Positions 24,257 to 31,474 of a DNA stretch of 50,291 nt are shown here, piece by piece. A program made the translations under genes and the position numbers. How positions within the stretch are numbered: the first letter of the stretch is position 1; each line of letters begins with the position of its first letter. Origin of the DNA: Sphingomonas pruni NBRC 15498 (GTDB lineage: Bacteria; Pseudomonadota; Alphaproteobacteria; Sphingomonadales; Sphingomonadaceae); contig NZ_BCYZ01000030.1 of assembly GCF_001598455.1 (NCBI RefSeq), positions 1 through 50,291 of the forward strand, in the 5' to 3' direction. The notes beneath the pieces were generated by a model. The model had not been told where the DNA came from and did not search any database. It was given only the letters and a program-made list of their open reading frames with translations.

Positions 24257-25552
24257 ATGTGCAAACGTACGATACAATGTCGAGACGCCGCCGATCGCTT
24301 TGCAGCGTGTCCTGAGCGCCGCTCGACACAGCGAGGCGCGCGGAAGCTGGCCGGCTTGATCCTGTGTCTGCCCATATTCCCTGCGACCCATTGTTTCGGC
24401 CAAGATATGCCGGCGCAAAACGATCCGGTGGCGACGATGCCCGCCCCCGGCCCTCCGGTCTCAGTCACGGCAACCTATGCCGCCGACCTGAATATCGCGG
24501 CTGGAGGCAGCGGGCACAGCGGGTCGGCGGCGTTAGGGCGGATCGCGATATTGGCCGATGCCGATCTGCAACGTTTGATCGGAATACGATCGGCCAAGGC
24601 GCATGTGAGCGTGATCGACATATTCGGGACCGGCCTTTCGGCAAACCGCATCGACAATCTCGCGGCGGCGAGCGGCATCGAGGCGGAGCCGGCCCTGCGC
24701 CTTAACCAGTTATGGGTCGAGTTCGGGCTCGGCAGCGCCGGACGATTCCGGATCGGGAAGTTCCCCGCTTCCCAGGACTTCGCAGTCAGCGATACGGCAA
24801 GTTTCTTTATCAACGCATCGTTCGGCTGGCCCGCCAGCTTCGCGTCCGATCTGCCGCAAGGAGGCCCCTCCTGGCCGCTCGCCTCACCGGGCGGCATGAT
24901 CAAGCTCCATCCGTCCCACAACTGGAGCCTGTCGGCAGCGGTCTTTGCCGGCAAGCCGGCGGGAATGGATACCGCCGATCCGCAACGCCACGACGGTCAT
25001 GGCTTCGGCGCGTTCAACCTGGCCGGAAAGCCATTTGTCATCGTCGAGGCCGACCGCAAGGTGGGAGGCGCGGCCACCATTAAACTCGGCGGATGGCTTC
25101 ACTTCAACCGATTTGGCGTGTTTGGCGCCACGCCGAAACGCGCCGCGCCGAACTGGTCAATCTATGGCATTGCCGATTGGCGCATAGCTTGCGCGGCCGA
25201 TGCCAAAAGACAATTGAGCGTTTTTGTCAGGGCAACCGTATCGCCGGACGATCGCAACCCGGTTCCGATCTATCTGGATTTTGGTGCCGTTCTTTCCGCG
25301 CCATTCAAGTCCCGCCCCGACGACACCGTGGGGCTTGCATTCGCCAACGCGCGACTATCGCCCCACCTCGGCCCTGCAATCTCGAGGAGCGGCGAGAAGG
25401 TGGTGGAGTTCAGCTATAGCGCGGCCCTGCCCAAGCGCATCAAGATACAACCGAATTTACAGTTGATCGTCGACCCAACCGATCCTGCCGCCTTTGTGAT
25501 GGATCGCCGAGCGGTATTGGTCGGTGGCGTCAGGCTGTCCGGCAGCCTCTGA
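24257..25552 (+). CDS. OprB-like carbohydrate-selective porin
   Basis: A protein of up to 431 residues matching the OprB porin family. Recognisable blocks are LRLNQLWVEFGLGSAGRFRI, IGKFPASQDFAVSD, FINASFGWPASFASDLPQGG and PLASPGGMIKL, then beta strands and a final SGSL. The ATG at 24257 has AAGGA 7 nt upstream, but places the hydrophobic signal segment (LAGLILCLPIFPATHCFG) at about residue 32, later than usual; the true start may be internal. The family forms outer-membrane channels for sugars. It stands alone 0.5 kb past the maltodextrin operon, separated by tRNA-Leu, and may or may not belong to it. Confidence 0.75.
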   Translation: MCKRTIQCRDAADRFAACPERRSTQRGARKLAGLILCLPIFPATHCFGQDMPAQNDPVATMPAPGPPVSVTATYAADLNIAAGGSGHSGSAALGRIAILADADLQRLIGIRSAKAHVSVIDIFGTGLSANRIDNLAAASGIEAEPALRLNQLWVEFGLGSAGRFRIGKFPASQDFAVSDTASFFINASFGWPASFASDLPQGGPSWPLASPGGMIKLHPSHNWSLSAAVFAGKPAGMDTADPQRHDGHGFGAFNLAGKPFVIVEADRKVGGAATIKLGGWLHFNRFGVFGATPKRAAPNWSIYGIADWRIACAADAKRQLSVFVRATVSPDDRNPVPIYLDFGAVLSAPFKSRPDDTVGLAFANARLSPHLGPAISRSGEKVVEFSYSAALPKRIKIQPNLQLIVDPTDPAAFVMDRRAVLVGGVRLSGSL

Positions 25553-25889
25553 TCGTCCCATCGTCGACATGTGATTACCCGCTCGACCTATCGGTCCGGC
25601 TACCCTCGAAGCACAAGGCGAGCCGAGCGCGCTGATCGTCTCCAGCTACTGATTTAGGGCGTGATGACATGAGTTTGACCCGCCATGACGGAGCGGATTT
25701 TGGCGCAAGGCGAGGAACGAGAAGGAAGCGATGCATAATGCATCGTGACCAACGAGAGACGCTGCGCTGCGCCAAAAGGCGCCCGCCGCTGTGCGGTTGC
25801 CTTGGCGCGCGCCCTGGTCTGCGTCGCGGTCCTTGCCAGCGAACACGCCCCGGCAATCACGGCCGGTCAAACTCATGTCATCACGCTCT
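25553..25889. other. Intergenic region holding an inverted-repeat element
   Basis: 337 bp between the convergent porin and EAL genes. Positions 25659-25886 are the repeat element listed separately; the remaining 106 bp on the left show no gene or clear signal. Confidence 0.6.
25659..25886. mobile_element. MITE-like element with 22-bp perfect terminal inverted repeats
   Basis: The ends 25659-25680 and 25865-25886 are perfect 22-bp inverted repeats. Nested inside are a second inverted repeat (25698-25707 with 25768-25777, core TTTTGGCGCA) and a 17-bp palindrome at 25729-25745. Each terminal repeat contains ATGAGTTTGACC, so on both strands a short ORF starts MSLT in one repeat and ends SNSCHHAL in the other; these are products of the symmetry, not genes. 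No transposase is present. The right end stops 3 bp before the stop codon of the EAL gene. No clear target duplication is visible beyond a shared TAG near each end. Confidence 0.55.
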
Positions 25890-28187
25890 CTAGGCAGCCG
25901 CCCGGCGATGGGTTCGCATGAAGTCGTCGAGTGCTTCCGGCGTTACCGCCGGGGAGAATAAAAAGCCCTGCAGCTCGTTGCACCCGGCGATCTCGAGAAA
26001 CGCCTTTTGCTCTGCCGTTTCGACGCCTTCGGCGGTCACCGACAAACCCATTGCGTGGCCGAGCCGGACCACCGCGTATATGATGGCCGCGGCATCGGCC
26101 GTTTCACCAATCCGGCTCGTGAAGCTCCTGTCGATCTTGATCTTGTCGACCTCGAACTTGTTGAGATAGCTCAGGCTCGAATAGCCGGTGCCGAAATCGT
26201 CCAGCGCGATGCGGAAACCGGCTCCCCGCAGATCGCGCAGGGCGGAGCGGACCACCTCGTCGTCGTCGAGAAGGACGCTCTCCGTGACCTCGAGTTCGAT
26301 CTGCGCCGGGCTGGCGCCAGATTGCCGGACAATCGCCGTGACCTCCTCGACGAAGTCCCGCATGCGGAACTGAACTGGCGAGAGATTGACCGCGATCGAA
26401 AGAGTCGGCCACGCCCGGGCGACGCCGCAAGCCTCTTTCAACACCCATAAACCGAGCTCACGGATCAAGCCCGTATCCTCGGCAACGGGGACAAACACTT
26501 GCGGCGAGAGCGGACCGCGCTCGGGATGGTCCCATCTGAGCAGAGCCTCAAAGCCGATCACGGTGGCGCCGGACGCGTCCATTTGCGGTTGATAATGCAC
26601 GTGAAGATCGCGCTTGTGCGTGATCGCCTCGCGCAGATCCTGCTCGATCTCCCGCCGAAACTTGACGCTCTCATCCATGTCTTCGGTGAAAAAGCGGAAG
26701 TCGTCGCGACCCTCGGCCTTGGCACGGTACATTGCGATGTCCGCCATGCGCATCAGTTCGGAGCGGTCGCCGCCGCGTGAGGGGTAGCAAGCAATACCGA
26801 TGCTTGCACCGATGAACACGTGAGTGCCGAGTATCTCGAACGGTTGACGAAGTGCTGCGATCATCGCGTCGGCGATCGACGCAATCTCGTCGCGCGATCC
26901 ACGCGCGGCCAGAAGGATGGCGAATTCGTCACCGCCGATCCGCGCAACGATGTCAGCGGAACTGCAAAGAGATTTGAGTCGCTGGGCGACCTGCTGGATG
27001 AGCATGTCGCCGCCGAGATGTCCCAGCGTGTCGTTGACCTGCTTGAACCGGTCGAGGTCGACAAGGAGAACGGCCCAGGGGTCCTGCCCATGCGATGCGG
27101 CGACCATCTGGTCGACCACCGAACCGAAGAAGGCGCGGTTCGGCAAGCCGGTCAGCGTGTCGTGATAGGCGAGATGATGCGCCTGGGCCTCTCTGGCCTT
27201 GAGTTCCAGGTGAGCGGCTTCCAACTGCTCGAGCGACCGGGCGTCGCGACGCAGCAGCTTGGCGACGCCGATCATGAGCGCGACAAGCGCTGCCAACAAA
27301 CCTCCCACGGCGAGACCCGCGCTGGGCGCCATCGCCCGCCACACCGCTCGGCCAGGCTGGTCGGCCTGCCAAACTATATACCCAACGCGCTCTCCGCGGC
27401 TCGAGTCCAATGGGAAAGCTTGCGCGCCGGGTGTCGGCGTTAATTGCCGCACCGCGCGGGCGCCGGACAGGAACTGCGTCTTGGCCAAACCGCCTGCGAA
27501 GCGAGAGCCAAGGTAACGGATGCTGACGAGGAGCGGCTCCTTGCCCGGCATGGGCTTCACCTTTGGCGTGTCGGGGATCATCCGCATGACACTGATTACG
27601 GCAGGACGTCCCGCGATCGTTGCGAAGTCGGTCGCATGAATCGCGCTCGGCGAGGTTCGTGCGGTCGACCCGGGATTGGCGGGAAATCCGGGCAGGCGTT
27701 CGTGCGGATTAGGCGGGCGGGTGCTTCGGCCCCGCGCCGCATCGACCAACGGGCGGGCAGCTGACGCTATCCGGAAAAAGGCCGTCGGCGAAACGCGCTG
27801 GCCGTTGACCATGCCGTAAACGGGCCCGTCGTCAGCCTGGAGAACGAAATCCGCATCGTGCGCGTAGACGAAATTGAGCCATGTCCCGACATTGTTGTCG
27901 AACCAGTTCCAGTCGGGTTTCGGTTTACGCAATTCGCTGACTGCCGGATCCCAAATCGCGACTCCGCTCTGGCTCTGGGCCAATTCGTCCAGTGCCCCGT
28001 TGACGGCGACACCGACTTCCTGCGCCTGTTTGTCGGCGGCGACGCGATCCGCCTGCTGCGCCGCCGATCGCAATGCGGAGAAAGCGAAGATCGTGAGACA
28101 GAGTGCCATCACGAGGACAGGCATAACAACGGTGCCAATATATCTGGCACCGAAACGATTTCCGGTCTTGGATATTCTGGAACGCAA
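25890..28187 (-). CDS. CHASE4-GGDEF-EAL cyclic-di-GMP protein
   Basis: A 765-residue membrane protein. TM1 (VVMPVLVMALCLTIFAFSAL) at about 21-40, a periplasmic CHASE4-like sensor with the NNVGTWLNFVYAHDADFVL block, TM2 near 289-311, a GGDEF domain with intact GGDEF at about 418-422, and an EAL domain with intact EALLRW, DDFGTGYSS and AEGVET motifs. Both synthesis and breakdown of c-di-GMP are chemically possible. The inhibitory site RxxD before GGDEF reads SSAD, so feedback inhibition is probably lost. A TTG start at 28187 is chosen because GGGAGGAG lies 6 nt upstream; the frame is open further but without support. A receiver gene lies 113 bp upstream on the same strand. Confidence 0.88.
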   Translation of the reverse strand: MRSRISKTGNRFGARYIGTVVMPVLVMALCLTIFAFSALRSAAQQADRVAADKQAQEVGVAVNGALDELAQSQSGVAIWDPAVSELRKPKPDWNWFDNNVGTWLNFVYAHDADFVLQADDGPVYGMVNGQRVSPTAFFRIASAARPLVDAARGRSTRPPNPHERLPGFPANPGSTARTSPSAIHATDFATIAGRPAVISVMRMIPDTPKVKPMPGKEPLLVSIRYLGSRFAGGLAKTQFLSGARAVRQLTPTPGAQAFPLDSSRGERVGYIVWQADQPGRAVWRAMAPSAGLAVGGLLAALVALMIGVAKLLRRDARSLEQLEAAHLELKAREAQAHHLAYHDTLTGLPNRAFFGSVVDQMVAASHGQDPWAVLLVDLDRFKQVNDTLGHLGGDMLIQQVAQRLKSLCSSADIVARIGGDEFAILLAARGSRDEIASIADAMIAALRQPFEILGTHVFIGASIGIACYPSRGGDRSELMRMADIAMYRAKAEGRDDFRFFTEDMDESVKFRREIEQDLREAITHKRDLHVHYQPQMDASGATVIGFEALLRWDHPERGPLSPQVFVPVAEDTGLIRELGLWVLKEACGVARAWPTLSIAVNLSPVQFRMRDFVEEVTAIVRQSGASPAQIELEVTESVLLDDDEVVRSALRDLRGAGFRIALDDFGTGYSSLSYLNKFEVDKIKIDRSFTSRIGETADAAAIIYAVVRLGHAMGLSVTAEGVETAEQKAFLEIAGCNELQGFLFSPAVTPEALDDFMRTHRRAAA

Positions 28188-28300
28188 GAGATACTCCTCC
28201 CGCGATACGTGACACAAAGATAGTAGCGAAAAGATAAACACTTGGCGGCCTAGGTCATCGAGGCGTCGAACGAGTCCCGACACGTTTGCCGGGCGGTGCG

Positions 28301-28699
28301 CTAAAAACGGCCGTCCGATGCTGTGTCGCCTACGGTTTTCCTGACCAACGCGGTGAAAGTCTTTCCGTGGTGGAGCAAATGCGCCTTGTCGAAGCACGCT
28401 TTGGCGCCATGTTCGATGGCCTCCGTTTCGCTCGCCGATCCCCACGTGGTGCGCGACGACACGACGAGGACCGGGGCGTGCGGATGGCCGGCCAACTCAT
28501 CCAGGAAAGTCAGGCCATCGACGCCGGGCATAGCGAGATCGAGTGTGATGACGCTGGGCACGAGCTTCTCGATCATTTCCCGTGCCGCGGCCACGCTGTC
28601 CGCGGATCCTACCACACGCAGGTCCCTCTCACCCTCCAGCAACTGCTCGATGATCGCGCGGACGGTGAGGGAGTCGTCAATAACCAGTACATTGAACAC
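28301..28699 (-). CDS. Single-domain response regulator (CheY/CheB-receiver-like)
   Basis: A 132-residue stand-alone receiver. It has the acidic pair in VLVIDDSLTVRAI, the phosphoacceptor Asp in VITLDLAMPGVDG, a switch Ser in VLVVSSRT and the Lys in ACFDKAHLL. The form resembles the receiver part of CheB. No output domain. It lies 113 bp upstream of the GGDEF-EAL gene on the same strand and probably shares its transcript, so it may relay a phosphosignal to cyclic-di-GMP control; the partner kinase is not in the vicinity. Confidence 0.85.
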   Translation of the reverse strand: MFNVLVIDDSLTVRAIIEQLLEGERDLRVVGSADSVAAAREMIEKLVPSVITLDLAMPGVDGLTFLDELAGHPHAPVLVVSSRTTWGSASETEAIEHGAKACFDKAHLLHHGKTFTALVRKTVGDTASDGRF

Positions 28700-29344
28700 G
28701 AAGGTTGCTCCTCAAGTGGCACCGCATGGTGATGAGCAGGCTGGCGGCAAATGATCCGGTCTCCGACCGTTCTTGACCGCCGTCACGACAGTCTTCGCGT
28801 CGGAGAGCGCGGCCATGTCGCCTCTGCGGGAACGATCGGAGGACACTCACGGCGACTTCCTCGGATCCGGCCATCCGCCACCGCGCAGGCAAACCATCCG
28901 CACTGCTCCGGTCGGCAGATAAACGATGGAAAATCCGAACACTTTTCTCTCCCAGCAAGATCGTTCGGTCTTGGCGTGCTGGCCTTGTTCAAATCGTGCA
29001 ACAGGGGGTCCGTAGTTATACGGGCGTGTTCACCCGGCTAGCGAGGTCAGCATTGGCGGCTATCGCCGGCGCCGTCAGCGCAGTCCTCCACTCAGGGGGA
29101 CCCGCCGGTGCCTCAGCGTTTGCGTGCAACCCAACCTGGGATAGTTTCCGCTTTGCAATTCGGAGCCTACGCGGTTTTCCGGAATACGGCTCGACCCAGC
29201 TCGGGACTAGGCAAGTCACTGGCGGCAGTTCCAACTCTGTTCGTACGGTCTGCCCCGCTTCGACATAAGCCCGATTGGGAAGAGCAATGCTTTTACACCA
29301 CGCGCCCTGCTCGAAGACGGTGCGTCACGTGCAGTTTGCAAGCG
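28700..29344. other. Gene-poor region between divergent receiver and PilZ genes
   Basis: 645 bp with no supported gene. Short frames exist on both strands, but none has a start with a ribosome site or recognisable residues. The PilZ frame stays open back to a GTG at 29108, preceded by CAGGGGGAC, so a longer PilZ protein cannot be excluded. The promoters of both flanking genes must lie here; I could not pick a convincing -35/-10 pair. Confidence 0.5.
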
Positions 29345-29929
29345 ATGGTCGTGACGGCGCGCCCCATCCATGTGAACGGCGCACACCTCGCATGCGTCAA
29401 GCGCGAGCGCGCTGAATTCGTGCAGAAACGGCGCGAAACCAGGCTGTCGGTCAATTTGATCTGCCGCATACGCCAAGACGATGGCTGGCATGACGTGCGT
29501 GTTCGCAACATCTCCTGCCGCGGTATCGGCGCCTTATCCGCCACGCCGCCGGCGATCGGCCAATATGCCGAACTGCGCCGTGGGTCTGCCGTGATCGTCG
29601 CCCGAGTGGTCTGGCAGCATGGCAATGCGTTCGGCCTGAGAAGCCAGGACCGGATCGACATACCAGCTCTGCTTGGCCAAAGCGGCGCAGCGAAAGAAGG
29701 GCCATTCGAACCAACGAGCACGGAAAGACGCAGGCAGCCGCGCGAGGACAGCCTGGTCAATGTGGCGGAGCAGAGCAGGCATAGGAGCTCGATGTTCCAA
29801 TATGCCGTGCTTGGGGTGGCCAGTCTGGCGGCAGCCTTGTTCGCGTCGAGCATGGTGCGGGACGTTTTCTCCGCTCCGCTTACCGCCGTCGCCCGCGCCC
29901 TGCCCGGTGCTTCCGGGGATTTGCCGTAA
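29345..29929 (+). CDS. PilZ-domain protein with C-terminal membrane segment
   Basis: A 194-residue protein. KRRETRLSVNLICRI carries the RxxxR c-di-GMP motif (Arg-Glu-Thr-Arg-Leu context), followed by VRVRNISCRGIGAL, the DxSxxG-like segment with Asn in place of Asp, then a beta barrel. A hydrophobic helix (YAVLGVASLAAALFASSMV) near residues 150-170 could anchor it in the inner membrane. It faces away from the receiver/GGDEF-EAL pair 0.6 kb to the left, so c-di-GMP made there could be its ligand. The start at 29345 has no good ribosome site; the frame is open upstream. Confidence 0.72.
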   Translation: MVVTARPIHVNGAHLACVKRERAEFVQKRRETRLSVNLICRIRQDDGWHDVRVRNISCRGIGALSATPPAIGQYAELRRGSAVIVARVVWQHGNAFGLRSQDRIDIPALLGQSGAAKEGPFEPTSTERRRQPREDSLVNVAEQSRHRSSMFQYAVLGVASLAAALFASSMVRDVFSAPLTAVARALPGASGDLP

Positions 29930-30054
29930 TCCACCAGCCGGCAGATACCGTCGAGAGTGTCCGGGTTCGAGCGCCGCGCAATTTAGGTCGCGAGGTCGCC
30001 GCTGCCGAGGGGGCGCCCGTCCCCTCTGCCCTTTTCGCGTAACGATGCTGCGGT

Positions 30055-30096
30055 GGCGGCCTGCCCGGACGAACGATATCGTCCGGACAAGCCGCC
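30055..30096 (-). terminator. Two-part stem-loop between convergent PilZ and DUF805 genes
   Basis: An inner 8-bp stem (30065-30072 with 30079-30086, core CCGGACGA) is enclosed by an outer 6-bp stem (30055-30060 with 30091-30096). It sits 7 bp past the DUF805 stop and probably ends that transcript. Confidence 0.55.
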
Positions 30097-30103
30097 GCGC
30101 AAC

Positions 30104-30652
30104 TTATTGGAAGGTCTGCGACAGATTGCCGACACCGCCCAAGGGATCCGGACCATATTTGTTCGGTCCATTGGTCCCCGGCAGGCAGTAGAAAACGAGC
30201 AAGACGATGGACGCCACCCACTGCAGCAGCGACAGGACAATGGCTATCGCCGCCGTCGTGCCACTCTGATTGGCCGCACCAGCAAGCATCACGGCAATTG
30301 CCACGACATAGATTGCCGGCGGTACAAGCAGCCAAAATCCGGTGCGATCGGTATCGTGCAGCCGCCGTACCGAGACGGCGATCGTCGGGATGAAAAGCGC
30401 TAGCCAGATGAGCCCGAAGATGACGAAGAAAATGCCCATCGAGGCAAACAGCCCCGCCACGCCGCCAAGGCGAGGCGTGCCGTCGGGGTTTACCCCCGCC
30501 ATGCTCATCACACCGAATCCCATCGCCATCATGGCGATAACCGCCACCATCCAGATCAGGAATTGGAGCAGCATGAACATCCAGAATTCCTGCCGCCGGG
30601 AGCGTCCCGAAAATTCGGCATAGCGCTTGAGCGGCATGAACATCCATTCCAT
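30104..30652 (-). CDS. DUF805 family membrane protein
   Basis: A 182-residue inner-membrane protein of unknown function. It begins MEWMFMPLKRYAEFSGRSRR, the conserved cytoplasmic entry of DUF805, then four hydrophobic segments, the signature VRRLHDTDRTGFWLL and the closing FYCLPGTNGPNKYGPDP. The start at 30652 has GGGGGAGA about 7 nt upstream. It is a paralogue of the next gene upstream (30700-31233), with the same start, signature and end, so the two are a tandem duplication in one operon. This copy carries a longer Met-rich loop between TM1 and TM2. Confidence 0.85.
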   Translation of the reverse strand: MEWMFMPLKRYAEFSGRSRRQEFWMFMLLQFLIWMVAVIAMMAMGFGVMSMAGVNPDGTPRLGGVAGLFASMGIFFVIFGLIWLALFIPTIAVSVRRLHDTDRTGFWLLVPPAIYVVAIAVMLAGAANQSGTTAAIAIVLSLLQWVASIVLLVFYCLPGTNGPNKYGPDPLGGVGNLSQTFQ

Positions 30653-30699
30653 GTAAACTCTCCCCCTGTTCTCGTCTCCGCCGGTCAGCGCAGCGGTGC

Positions 30700-31233
30700 T
30701 TACCGGAAGGTCTGCGCCAGATCGCCGGTGCTGCCCATGGGATCGGGTCCGAAGCGGTTCGGACCGGGCGTGCCCGGCAGGCAATAGAAGACCAGCAGTA
30801 CGATCGCGCAGATCAATCCGATGAGGGTGAATATCCCGCCAATCGCGACCATGCCGAGATTCTGGCCAACGGCGGCGCCCAGCATGATGAATAAGCCGAT
30901 GACGTAAGGAATTACCGGCAGGAGCAGCCACCAGCCGGTACGATTGGTGTCATGCAAGCGGCGCACCGCGACCGCGATGTTGGGCACCAGCGTCGCCAGC
31001 GACCATATAATCCCGAGAATGCCCATGCTCGAGAATGTCGAAAACCCGGCGGCTCCGCCGGAGGAGTAATAGGTCGACGAACTCGGCCCCAACCGCAAGC
31101 CCAGCATGCCGTCGATGATTGCCAGGACGATCGCCACGATGATCGTGAACAGAACCCACATCCAGAATTCCATCCGGCGGGACCGGCCCTGGAAATCGGC
31201 ATAGCGCTTGAGCGGCAACAACATCCATTCCAT
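30700..31233 (-). CDS. DUF805 family membrane protein (tandem paralogue)
   Basis: A 177-residue inner-membrane protein of unknown function with the DUF805 entry MEWMLLPLKRYADFQGRSRR, four hydrophobic segments, VRRLHDTNRTGWWLL and the ending FYCLPGTPGPNRFGPDP. The loop after TM1 is Ser/Gly/Tyr-rich (SSSTYYSSGGAAGF). GGGAGAG stands 4 nt before the ATG. It is followed 47 bp later by its paralogue and preceded 15 bp upstream by a 48-codon ORF on the same strand. Confidence 0.87.
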   Translation of the reverse strand: MEWMLLPLKRYADFQGRSRRMEFWMWVLFTIIVAIVLAIIDGMLGLRLGPSSSTYYSSGGAAGFSTFSSMGILGIIWSLATLVPNIAVAVRRLHDTNRTGWWLLLPVIPYVIGLFIMLGAAVGQNLGMVAIGGIFTLIGLICAIVLLVFYCLPGTPGPNRFGPDPMGSTGDLAQTFR

Positions 31234-31248
31234 CGAACTCTCCCGTTG

Positions 31249-31395
31249 TTATCGTCTCGCGAGAATGCGCACTGGCCAGGCCGATGCTGCGGCATCCTCG
31301 TCGGTGAACATCACCGACGGGCGCCCATTGACCGCAGCGGGTCCTGAAATGCGGCAGATATGCAGCGCCAAATCCGGCGCCATCCATCCCGTCAT
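31249..31395 (-). CDS. Small ORF upstream of the DUF805 pair, hypothetical
   Basis: A 48-codon frame that begins MTGWMAPDLALHICRI and ends VRILARR, followed by TAA 15 bp before the DUF805 ATG. GGGGGAG stands 7 nt before its ATG, a good ribosome site, and third positions are mostly G or C. I recognise no family. The central stretch SGPAAVNGRPSVMFTDEDAA looks soluble and there is no membrane segment. It may be a leader gene of the DUF805 operon or a chance frame. Confidence 0.4.
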   Translation of the reverse strand: MTGWMAPDLALHICRISGPAAVNGRPSVMFTDEDAAASAWPVRILARR

Positions 31396-31474
31396 CGAGA
31401 TGCTCCCCCGAGTCGCGAGAGCAGCCTGACGGCTTTCCGGGGCGAATACAACTCAATAGCCGCGGCGCTGTCCC

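Noticed and set aside
23595..24359. 254-codon plus-strand frame across tRNA-Leu
   Set aside because: It overlaps the end of the alpha-glucosidase and a complete tRNA; it cannot be a real protein gene.
25646..25893. Short ORFs on both strands starting MSLT
   Set aside because: They arise because each terminal repeat of the 228-bp element contains ATGAGTTTGACC; the interior has no protein-like sequence.
28783..29001. 72-codon minus-strand frame in the receiver/PilZ gap
   Set aside because: TTG start without a ribosome site and no recognisable residues; not enough to call a gene.
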